NCBI GenBank assembly: GCA_947463755.1
Contig: CANHUK010000151.1
Span: forward strand, 1 to 5,481
Reading direction: 5' to 3'
Source of the DNA: Chitinophagaceae bacterium
GTDB lineage: Bacteria > Bacteroidota > Bacteroidia > Chitinophagales > Chitinophagaceae
DNA length: 5,481 nt
Shown here: positions 1 to 5,481 of the stretch, in pieces
Numbering within the stretch: position 1 is the stretch's first letter
Layout: every line of letters starts with the position of its first letter
The notes under the pieces: model-generated
Told to the model about the DNA's origin: nothing
Database searches by the model: none
Seen by the model: only the letters and a program-made list of their open reading frames with translations
Made by a program: the position numbers and the translations under genes

Positions 1-429
1 GATCAGATCCCGGTCGAAATAATATATGGCATTCACAATGGCAGACGCAATCCCTGAATTCCGGGCAGCCTCATTATACAATGCACCATGCGGCTTGACA
101 TGTCGCAGCGGCACGCCCGCCGCCCTTGCGAATCCACTCAATGCGCCCATTTGATACAACATACTATCATAGACCTCCTGAGGACTCAGATCCATTCGAC
201 GCCTGCCAAAACCCATGAGGTCGGGATAAGAGGGATGCGCTCCGATGGATACACCATGCGTTTGAGCCAACCTGACTGTATGATGCATGGTCGTTGGGTC
301 ACCGCCGTGAAATCCACAGGCGATATTCGCAGAACTCAACAGCGGCATCAGCAACTCATCCTGACCCACCCTGGACTGCCCGTAACTCTCCCCCAGATCG
401 CAATTGATGTCAACAACCTTCATGGCCAT
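1..429 (-). CDS. pxpA: 5-oxoprolinase subunit A (LamB/YcsF family), 3' end beyond window
   Basis: PxpA is one of three subunits of the cytoplasmic ATP-dependent 5-oxoprolinase (5-oxo-L-proline + ATP + 2 H2O to L-glutamate + ADP + phosphate). Reading the minus strand from 429 gives 143 residues without a stop, running off the left edge. The LamB/YcsF signatures appear in order: DINCDLGES (7-15), SANIACGFHGGDP (33-45), IGAHPSYPDLMGFGRR (62-77), YQMGAL (92-97) and RHVKPHGALYN (109-119). The family is usually about 245-255 residues, so roughly 100 C-terminal residues lie outside. ATG at 429 (MAMKVVDIN) and ATG at 423 (MKVVDIN) are both possible; neither has a good Shine-Dalgarno at normal spacing, and an in-frame TGA at 444-442 rules out earlier starts. 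It is the third gene of the operon, 43 nt after pxpC. Family assignment is firm; only the exact start is open. Confidence 0.95.
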   Translation of the reverse strand, partial: MAMKVVDINCDLGESYGQSRVGQDELLMPLLSSANIACGFHGGDPTTMHHTVRLAQTHGVSIGAHPSYPDLMGFGRRRMDLSPQEVYDSMLYQMGALSGFARAAGVPLRHVKPHGALYNEAARNSGIASAIVNAIYYFDRDLI

Positions 430-472
430 GTTGATATTGGTTCATTGAATGTACATCCTTCCTTCATCAAAA

Positions 473-1474
473 TCATAGGCCATAACGCAATTGGATCGAC
501 TGCCCCACTTGCATCAGCGAACGCATCCGCAGCCGATGCAGTTCATGAGCTTCCGACATCGACACCTGTCTGAACCGAATGGAAGAACCCGGTCTCCGTT
601 GCCCACAGACCGGCAGATCCGCAGAAATGACCTGCGCTATCCTCGGATAACCACCGGTTGTCTGCCCATCGGCCATCAGAATGATCGGAACCCCGGCATG
701 TGTCACCTGCACCGTACCCGGACAAACACCGGTGGACAGCATCTCGCCGGTAAGTTGATGGGTCAAGACCGGACCTTTTAACTGACAGCCCATCCGATCC
801 GACTTATCTGTCAGATGAAACAGATCCGTCTCAAACTGAAGACGCGAGGATGCTGAAAAGTCGGACCACTCCGGACCGGGCAAAAACCTGAGCAGAGCGT
901 CGCTATCCAACAACCACGGAAAGGGATTCGAACCCCAGGATGCCGGACCACCTGTACGAGGTGTGACTTCCAGTGAGGCTAACATCCGGGATGACAAGGT
1001 ACCGGGATGTTCGGCACGCATTAACAGATCTCCCTTTTTCAAGGCACGCCCGCCGAAACCGCCGATCGCCGCCGGCAGATAGGTAGCAGCGCTCCCCATG
1101 ATCCGGTCCGCCTGGAAACCGCCTGCCACGGCCAGGTACATCCTGCAACCCTCAGACGAAGGTCTGAACGCCAGCAACGTACCACGTCGCATCAGCAGCG
1201 GACGAAAACAGGCGACAGGCTCACCCTCAATGACCGGTACCGAGCCGCCACCACAAAGCGCAATCAACATATCCTCCTCAAAAAGCAATACGAGACCATG
1301 CAGGGTGATCTCGAGTGCCACACCACCCGCGGCATTTCCACACAGAAGATTGGCGAGGTGAAAGGAGTAAGGATCCATGGGACCGCTCAGGGGCACGCCG
1401 AAAGCCCGGAACCCCTGTCTGCCCATATCCTGCAGGGTACAAGGATACAAACTGCCGATGACCCGGATACTCAT
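473..1474 (-). CDS. pxpC: 5-oxoprolinase subunit C (biotin-dependent carboxylase-like, AHS2 domain)
   Basis: PxpC is the larger AHS2-type subunit of the PxpABC 5-oxoprolinase; the same fold occurs in the C-terminal half of urea amidolyase/allophanate hydrolase-type proteins. The 333-residue product is full length. Family motifs are visible in order: TLQDMGRQGFRAFGVPLSG (13-31) followed by PMD, ANLLCGN (41-47), GVALEI (51-56), YLAVAGGF (113-120), TYLPAAIGGFGGRALKKGD (131-149), SDRMGCQLKGP (225-235) and DGQTTGGYPRIAQVISADL (269-287). The start ATG at 1474 overlaps the pxpB stop as ATGA, which together with no clear Shine-Dalgarno suggests translation coupled to pxpB. It stops at TGA 475-473, 43 nt before pxpA. 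No frameshift or missing block is seen. It is often annotated generically as 'biotin-dependent carboxyltransferase family protein', but the pxpB and pxpA neighbours support the 5-oxoprolinase role. Confidence 0.95.
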   Translation of the reverse strand: MSIRVIGSLYPCTLQDMGRQGFRAFGVPLSGPMDPYSFHLANLLCGNAAGGVALEITLHGLVLLFEEDMLIALCGGGSVPVIEGEPVACFRPLLMRRGTLLAFRPSSEGCRMYLAVAGGFQADRIMGSAATYLPAAIGGFGGRALKKGDLLMRAEHPGTLSSRMLASLEVTPRTGGPASWGSNPFPWLLDSDALLRFLPGPEWSDFSASSRLQFETDLFHLTDKSDRMGCQLKGPVLTHQLTGEMLSTGVCPGTVQVTHAGVPIILMADGQTTGGYPRIAQVISADLPVCGQRRPGSSIRFRQVSMSEAHELHRLRMRSLMQVGQSIQLRYGL

Positions 1475-2184
1475 TGAATAGTCAGTTTTTCGAACAAGCC
1501 ACGGTCAATACGTTCAAATCTGACATCCATTCCCGGTTTCAGCAGGAAAGGATTGGATTCACAGGGGTCGAACACACGGATTGGCGTCCGCCCGATGATC
1601 TGCCATCCGCCCGGCACTGTCAAGGGATAAATGCCCGTCTGCCGGCCGGCCATCGCCACAGAACCCGGTGCCACCTGCATCCGGGGAGATGATTTTCTGG
1701 ACACATCCAGGCGAGGATCCATCATTCCCAAATAAGGAAAACCAGGTACAAATCCGATCATGTACACCCGATACACCCCGGAAACATGGATATCGATCAC
1801 CTCGTCCACAGATAGTCCACACATGTTTGCAACCTCAGACAAGTCAGGTCCGAAATCCCGATCGTAACAGACGGGAATGGTCACCGGCATCCGGTCCGCA
1901 GGTACAGACTCCATAACGGACAGACTTTCAAGCACCTCCCGCCTGACCTGTTCGGACACAGATTCCCCGCATGCACGCGCAAAAAGGATGGGATCAAGCG
2001 GATCGTAGATGATCGTGAGCGACACATAGGCGGGCACACTCTCCACATAACCGGGAAAGGGATGTCGGCAAAGATGGGTGTGCAGAGAAATCAAACGGGC
2101 ATGCACGAGCGGATCAGGCGCCCGACCCCATTCAACCGTGACGGCACGATCGCCCAGCGGATAGATGTTTATGGATTCATCCAC
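1471..2184 (-). CDS. pxpB: 5-oxoprolinase subunit B (KipI/AHS1 family)
   Basis: PxpB is the AHS1-type subunit of the ATP-dependent 5-oxoprolinase and pairs with PxpC. With a GTG start at 2184 the product is 237 residues, close to the family's usual length of about 220-240. Motifs in order: INIYPLGDRAVTVEWG (5-20), IPVCYDRDFGPDLSEVA (103-119), YRVYMIGFVPGFPYLG (138-153), PGSVAMAGRQTGIYP (173-187) and VPGGWQIIGRTP (190-201). The reading frame stays open for 50 more codons to a GTG at 2334, but that stretch resembles nothing in the family and runs through a perfect hairpin and T-tract (2205-2235). The family-like sequence begins only five residues after the GTG at 2184, and no in-frame ATG lies nearer than 2325. 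No Shine-Dalgarno is placed for 2184, so the start is the least certain part. It is the first gene of the pxpBCA operon. KipI-like kinase inhibitors of sporulating Firmicutes are homologous, but the operon context favours 5-oxoprolinase. Confidence 0.92.
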   Translation of the reverse strand: MDESINIYPLGDRAVTVEWGRAPDPLVHARLISLHTHLCRHPFPGYVESVPAYVSLTIIYDPLDPILFARACGESVSEQVRREVLESLSVMESVPADRMPVTIPVCYDRDFGPDLSEVANMCGLSVDEVIDIHVSGVYRVYMIGFVPGFPYLGMMDPRLDVSRKSSPRMQVAPGSVAMAGRQTGIYPLTVPGGWQIIGRTPIRVFDPCESNPFLLKPGMDVRFERIDRGLFEKLTIQ

Positions 2185-2204
2185 AGCACAAAATACATCA
2201 TTCC

Positions 2205-2235
2205 AAAAAGAAGAAACCGCATCCGAAGATGCGGT
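2205..2235 (-). terminator. Intrinsic-terminator-like hairpin upstream of pxpB
   Basis: Read on the minus strand, there is a perfect 8-bp stem ACCGCATC / GATGCGGT closed by a four-base TTCG loop (positions 2235-2216). The C(UUCG)G tetraloop is a known extra-stable RNA loop. It is followed at once by a T-rich tract, TTTCTTCTTTTT, ending at 2205 and overlapping the last stem base. This is the arrangement of a Rho-independent terminator for minus-strand transcription; on the plus strand no T-tract follows the stem. It lies 28 nt after the stop of the small ORF at 2264-2431 and 20 nt before the pxpB GTG. It may end that small transcript or act as an attenuator in the pxpBCA leader. Two C residues interrupt the T-tract, so efficiency is uncertain. 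Confidence 0.65.
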
Positions 2236-2263
2236 CCCGATTCTTTGATATCGCCGTGATGTA

Positions 2264-2431
2264 CTAAAAGGAAAACCTGCGGTGCTGTGCCCTCTTCGCT
2301 TTGAAATAGATCCGCAAAGGATCATAATCCGCACGGCGAATAAGCTTCAGCACAAGACTCCTGATCACCTCGACGAACCGGTTGGACCGTTTTACGACTT
2401 GACTTTTCATGGTGATGGTGTTGTGTATCAT
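2264..2431 (-). CDS. Possible small basic protein, 48-55 residues, unknown function
   Basis: I do not recognise a family. The minus strand has an ORF from ATG 2431 (55 residues) or ATG 2410 (48 residues) to TAG at 2266-2264; an in-frame TAG just upstream of 2431 limits it. From the 2410 start the protein is MKSQVVKRSNRFVEVIRS, then LVLKLIRRADYDPL, then RIYFKAKRAQHRRFSF. It has nine Arg and five Lys against three acidic residues, so it is strongly basic. The middle (FVEVIRSLVLKLIRR) could form an amphipathic helix, and the C-terminus is an Arg/Lys/His tail, which would suit nucleic-acid or ribosome binding. An intrinsic-terminator-like hairpin follows 28 nt after the stop, the main support for a real gene. 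Against it: no Shine-Dalgarno, no recognised promoter, short length and no known homolog. It could instead be a leader ORF of the pxp operon or chance. Confidence 0.35.
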   Translation of the reverse strand: MIHNTITMKSQVVKRSNRFVEVIRSLVLKLIRRADYDPLRIYFKAKRAQHRRFSF

Positions 2432-2435
2432 GAAA
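2405..2435. repeat. 7-bp inverted repeat with 17-bp spacer
   Basis: TTTCATG (2405-2411) and CATGAAA (2429-2435) are perfect inverted copies separated by 17 bp. They lie between the two divergent transcription units, so they could be a regulator half-site pair. On the minus-strand RNA the two arms contain the two candidate ATG starts of the small ORF (2431 and 2410), so pairing would hide both. The arms are AT-rich and short, and chance is a fair explanation. Confidence 0.25.
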
Positions 2436-2588
2436 TAACGAAGGAAATGCAGACACTATTTCATAAGATCTGTTAAATCCGAATCGATATGCAATGTTTG
2501 AAAACGATTTCGGCCTTTTCACAACCACATGCACGCGATTGAGAACGCTTCAGGAACAAAACGTACTTTTATGACGCGAAGAGAAAAC

Positions 2589-3317
2589 ATGCAACGCGAA
2601 ATCTCCGGTTGGTTCAGTCCCGCGCTTCAGAAACACATGCCCTTGGCAGCCTATGGTCATTATGGTTTCGCACTGCTGATGATACCGACCGCAGCGGCCG
2701 ACTACCTCGAATACGAACGCTTTCAACTGATCGATTCACTGCGACCCATGATCGATGGCGGCCGCATGAAACTGTTCTCCATTGACAGCATCAACAATGA
2801 AAGTTGGATGAACGCCGAGATGGAACCGGCACATAAGGCCATCCGACACAACCAGTTCAATGAATACGTCTTTCAGGAAGTGATCCCGTTCATCCGGAAC
2901 CACTGCTCGCCACATACACCCATCATCACCTGCGGCGCCTCCTTCGGAGCACTACACGCCATGAACCTCTTCCTAAAAAGACCCGATCTCCTTCAGGGTA
3001 CCATCTCCATGAGCGGTGTATACGACCTGACGGATTATACCCGTGGTTTCTTCGACGAGCAGGTGTATTTCAACTCCCCGCAACATTATATTCCAAACCT
3101 GAACGATCACGGGATACTCGAAAGACAAAGAAACGGCCGGATCATCATCGCCACCGGAAGTGGAAACCACGAAGATCCGGATGCGAACCGAAGATTCTCC
3201 GAAGTACTGAATAGCAAGTCGATACCCCACACGCTGGATATCTGGGGATCCGATATCCACCACGACTGGCCCACCTGGCGTCAAATGCTGCCCCATCTCA
3301 TCCAAACGCATTTCTGA
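2589..3317 (+). CDS. Esterase-family alpha/beta hydrolase
   Basis: This resembles a family of small cytoplasmic esterase-like proteins (PF00756-type alpha/beta hydrolases) whose members typically begin MxREYxxWxSPxLxRxMEL; here the start is MQREISGWFSPALQKHMPL. With ATG 2589 the product is 242 residues. The nucleophile elbow is G-A-S-F-G with Ser118, followed by a Tyr-containing ISMSGVYDLTDY segment (139-150). The C-terminal HDWPTWRQM motif (225-233) most likely supplies the catalytic His225. The acid residue probably lies in or near the HEDPDANRR segment (194-202), but I cannot assign it. No signal peptide or membrane segment is seen. The frame is open further up, with ATG at 2529 and 2571, but those add 20 and 6 residues unlike the family N-terminus. 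It is divergent from pxpB and 40 nt upstream of polA, so it may be co-transcribed with polA. The substrate is unknown and the neighbours do not point to one. Confidence 0.85.
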   Translation: MQREISGWFSPALQKHMPLAAYGHYGFALLMIPTAAADYLEYERFQLIDSLRPMIDGGRMKLFSIDSINNESWMNAEMEPAHKAIRHNQFNEYVFQEVIPFIRNHCSPHTPIITCGASFGALHAMNLFLKRPDLLQGTISMSGVYDLTDYTRGFFDEQVYFNSPQHYIPNLNDHGILERQRNGRIIIATGSGNHEDPDANRRFSEVLNSKSIPHTLDIWGSDIHHDWPTWRQMLPHLIQTHF

Positions 3318-3357
3318 GGTAACGAGGCCAAAAAAGACCCACACCCCACAAACACAC

Positions 3358-5481
3358 ATGGAAAAGAAACTCTATCTGCTGGATGCCTTTGCGCTCATTT
3401 TCAGAGCCTACTATGCCCTGATTCGCAACCCGCGCATCACCAGCAAAGGCCAGAACACCAACGCTCAGTTCGGATTCACCAATACCCTGATTGACCTGCT
3501 GAACAAACAGAAGCCTTCTCACATGGCCGTTTGTTTCGACACCTCCGCTCCCACCGAACGGCATACCGACTTTGCAGACTACAAGGCTAATCGTCAGGAG
3601 GCACCCGAAGACATCATCCTGTCCATCCCCGACATCAAACGCATCATCGAAGGTTTCAACATCCCGATCGTAGAAACGGACGGCTTTGAAGCCGATGACG
3701 TGGTAGGTACACTGGCCAAACAGGCCGAAAAAGCCGGATATCAGGTGTTCATGGTCACCCCCGACAAAGATTACGGACAACTGGTTTCAGAAAACATACG
3801 CATCTATAAACCTCCTTACCAGGGCGGAGATTTTGAGATCCTCGGACCCAAAGAGGTCTGCGAAAAATGGAATATCAAACGGGTCGACCAGGTGATAGAC
3901 ATCCTGGGTCTCATGGGTGACGCGGTCGACAACATCCCCGGCATACCTGGCGTGGGCGAAAAAACCGCTGCCAAATTGCTGGCGGAATATGACACCCTTG
4001 ATAACGTGCTGGCCAATGCCGATACCATCAAAGGGGCACTCGGCGAAAAGATCAGAAACGGACGCGACCTCGCCATCATGAGCAAGAAACTGGCCACCAT
4101 CATCACCAATGTGCCGGTAGCATTCCATGAAGAAAATTACAGCGTTAAAGCCATCGACAAGGATAAGCTTCGTGAGGTGTTCACCGACCTTGAATTCAAA
4201 ACCCTCGGCAGACGCATCCTCGGTGAGGATATCCCCCTACCGGATCAACCGGCCGGTGCCAGCGGACAGATGGTGCAGCAGGATCTATTCGGAAACATCG
4301 TCCCGCAAAAGGAAGTAACACCCAACCCCCAGGAACCTGCCAACAACCCGGAAACCCCCTCCTTCTCCGCAGACCGAAACATTCACAATACACCCCATGA
4401 TTACCGGGCACTGACATCGGCGGAAGAGATCGGAGCGCTGGTAAAAACCCTCTCCGGATTGTCAGAAGTCTGCTTCGACACCGAAACCACAGGATTGGAC
4501 GCCAATCAGGCAGAACTCGTGGGCATGAGCTTCGCATGGGAAACCGGTAAGGCAGTGTACGTGCCCTGCCCCGCAGATCAGGAGGAGACCCGCAGGATCC
4601 TCGGCCAATTCAAAGACATCTGGTCGAAAAAAGACATCACCTGGATCGGACAGAACATCAAATACGACCTGCTGGTGCTGAAATGGTACGGCATTGAAAT
4701 CGAAGGACCAGTTTTCGACACCATGATCGCCCACTACGTGATCGAACCCGAAGGAAAAAGATCCATGGACCTGCTGAGCGCCCAATACCTCGGTTATGAG
4801 CCGGTATCCATCACCGAACTGATCGGAAAGAAAGGAAAGTCGCAGGGAAACATGCGCGATGTGGAACTCGAAAAGGTCAAGGAATATGCCGGTGAAGATG
4901 CCGACATCACCCTCCAGCTCAAACAGGTCTTCCTCCCAAAGATCAAGGAGAAAGAAGTGGAACGCGTATTCCACGAAGTCGACAACCCCCTGGTCAAAGT
5001 ATTGGCCGACATAGAATTTGAAGGCGTCGCCATCGATGTGCGCTTTCTGCAGGATTATTCGAAAGAACTCGACAGAGAAGCCAAAGCCGCCGAAGAAAAC
5101 GTTTATCAGAAAGCGGGTGTCCGTTTCAACCTCGCCTCCCCCAAACAACTCGGAGAAGTCCTGTTCGAAAAACTGAAGCTGGATCCCAAGGCCAAAAAGA
5201 CCAAAACCGGTCAGTACGCCACAGGTGAAGATGTCCTCCAAAAACTGGCCCATGAAAACCCCATCGTGGAGGATATCCTGGCCTTCCGAGAGCTGACGAA
5301 ACTCAGATCCACCTACGTGGACGCACTCCCGCAACTGATCAACCCACGATCAGGGCGGGTGCATACATCTTACGGGCAGGCTGTCGCCGTAACCGGCAGA
5401 CTCGCCAGCACAAACCCCAACCTGCAGAATATCCCGGTGAGATCCGAAAGGGGAAAGGAGATCCGAAAAGCATTCATTCCA
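3358..5481 (+). CDS. polA: DNA polymerase I, 3' end beyond window
   Basis: PolA removes RNA primers and fills gaps in replication and excision repair. Of it, 708 residues are visible with no stop. The N-terminal 5'-3' exonuclease/flap-nuclease domain (about 1-290) has D9 in LLDAFALIFRAYYA, EADD (111-114), D136 and D138 in TPDKDYGQL, and the helix-hairpin-helix stretch GLMGDAVDNIPGIPGVGEKT beginning at 184, with D188 and D191. A Pro/Gln/Asn-rich linker (about 300-345) contains QQDLF (307-311). The 3'-5' proofreading domain looks active: DTETTG (D374, E376), NIKYD (D437) and YAGED (Y510, D514), matching the five metal- and substrate-binding positions of the E. coli enzyme. The polymerase domain has begun, with TGRLAST (679-685) and PNLQNIP (687-693); the window ends before motif A (DYSQIELR-type). 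Roughly 200-250 residues are missing by family length. The ATG at 3358 gives the expected N-terminus, and its leader is A/C-rich without a Shine-Dalgarno. Confidence 0.97.
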   Translation, partial: MEKKLYLLDAFALIFRAYYALIRNPRITSKGQNTNAQFGFTNTLIDLLNKQKPSHMAVCFDTSAPTERHTDFADYKANRQEAPEDIILSIPDIKRIIEGFNIPIVETDGFEADDVVGTLAKQAEKAGYQVFMVTPDKDYGQLVSENIRIYKPPYQGGDFEILGPKEVCEKWNIKRVDQVIDILGLMGDAVDNIPGIPGVGEKTAAKLLAEYDTLDNVLANADTIKGALGEKIRNGRDLAIMSKKLATIITNVPVAFHEENYSVKAIDKDKLREVFTDLEFKTLGRRILGEDIPLPDQPAGASGQMVQQDLFGNIVPQKEVTPNPQEPANNPETPSFSADRNIHNTPHDYRALTSAEEIGALVKTLSGLSEVCFDTETTGLDANQAELVGMSFAWETGKAVYVPCPADQEETRRILGQFKDIWSKKDITWIGQNIKYDLLVLKWYGIEIEGPVFDTMIAHYVIEPEGKRSMDLLSAQYLGYEPVSITELIGKKGKSQGNMRDVELEKVKEYAGEDADITLQLKQVFLPKIKEKEVERVFHEVDNPLVKVLADIEFEGVAIDVRFLQDYSKELDREAKAAEENVYQKAGVRFNLASPKQLGEVLFEKLKLDPKAKKTKTGQYATGEDVLQKLAHENPIVEDILAFRELTKLRSTYVDALPQLINPRSGRVHTSYGQAVAVTGRLASTNPNLQNIPVRSERGKEIRKAFIP

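Larger units (their letters stand above)
2185..2588. other. Divergent intergenic region between pxpB and the esterase gene
   Basis: This stretch separates the minus-strand pxp operon from the plus-strand esterase gene and should hold promoters for both directions. It contains the hairpin with T-tract (2205-2235, minus strand), the candidate small basic ORF (2264-2431, minus strand) and a 7-bp inverted repeat (2405-2435). No tRNA, rRNA, recognised riboswitch or mobile-element end is seen. No convincing match to the Bacteroidota promoter pattern (TTG, about 19 bp, TAnnTTTG) was found on either strand; the nearest to the -7 element is AATGTTTG at 2493-2500 (plus). The part from 2432 to 2588 shows nothing else I can name. 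Confidence 0.6.

Noticed and set aside
88..573. 161-codon plus-strand open frame
   Set aside because: It is antisense to pxpA and the end of pxpC, both recognised by family motifs, and its translation has no recognisable domain.
2309..2323. GATCC-GCAAA-GGATC small inverted repeat
   Set aside because: It is a 5-bp stem with no extension and no T-tract; it lies inside the small ORF and is expected by chance.
2376..2383. AACCGGTT palindrome as an operator
   Set aside because: It is an 8-bp palindrome with non-matching flanks, common by chance and inside the candidate small ORF.
2282..2476. 64-codon plus-strand frame before the esterase gene
   Set aside because: It is antisense to the candidate small ORF, has no recognisable motif and no plausible translation signal.
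2493..2500. AATGTTTG as a -7 promoter element for the esterase gene
   Set aside because: It matches TAnnTTTG at all but the first position, but the best upstream element is only TTA (2473-2475) at 17 bp. This is too weak to call a promoter.
2322..2534. 70-codon minus-strand frame containing HHHH
   Set aside because: It overlaps the small basic ORF in another frame, has irregular composition, no terminator after its stop and no recognised motif.
4462..5334. Long 290-codon open frame on the minus strand
   Set aside because: It lies wholly antisense to polA, whose domains are unmistakable. Its Phe/Gly/Asp-rich composition is what the complement of this codon usage produces.
1..5481. CRISPR array, transposon ends, tRNA or rRNA genes, or a phage or defence system
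   Set aside because: No regularly spaced repeats, terminal inverted repeats, transposase or integrase frames, or RNA-gene-like cloverleaf or conserved rRNA sequence were seen. The window is explained mainly by housekeeping and metabolic genes.

Overview
The window looks like a piece of a Bacteroidota chromosome. The main reason is the DNA polymerase I N-terminus (LLDAFALIFRAYYALIRNPR, then a SKGQNTNAQFGFTNTL-type stretch), which reads like the Bacteroidota form of PolA. The small esterase family and the near absence of Shine-Dalgarno sequences in front of the genes agree with this. GC is moderate (about half, by eye). Genus and species cannot be told from the sequence alone.

Layout. On the minus strand, positions 2184 down to 1 carry pxpB, pxpC and a truncated pxpA, the three subunits of the prokaryotic ATP-dependent 5-oxoprolinase. 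They form a tight operon: pxpB and pxpC overlap by 4 nt (ATGA), and pxpC and pxpA are 43 nt apart. PxpA runs off the left edge after 143 residues. Upstream of pxpB, still on the minus strand, are a compact intrinsic-terminator-like hairpin (2205-2235) and, before it, a possible small gene for a 48-55 residue, strongly basic protein (2264-2431). On the plus strand, 2589-3317 encodes an esterase-family alpha/beta hydrolase. After a 40-nt gap comes polA (3358 to the right edge), of which 708 residues are visible, ending just past the TGRLAST...PNLQNIP motif.

How the genes work together. PxpB, PxpC and PxpA act together to hydrolyse 5-oxoproline (pyroglutamate, formed spontaneously from glutamine and glutamate) to glutamate using ATP. 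The divergent esterase and polA have no obvious link to that pathway. PolA keeps intact flap-nuclease and proofreading residues, and its interdomain linker carries a candidate sliding-clamp-binding motif (QQDLF).

Most of the window is ordinary housekeeping sequence. The part least explained by known genes is 2185-2588: the small basic ORF plus the terminator hairpin directly in front of pxpB. These could be an independent small gene with its own terminator or a transcribed leader controlling pxpBCA.
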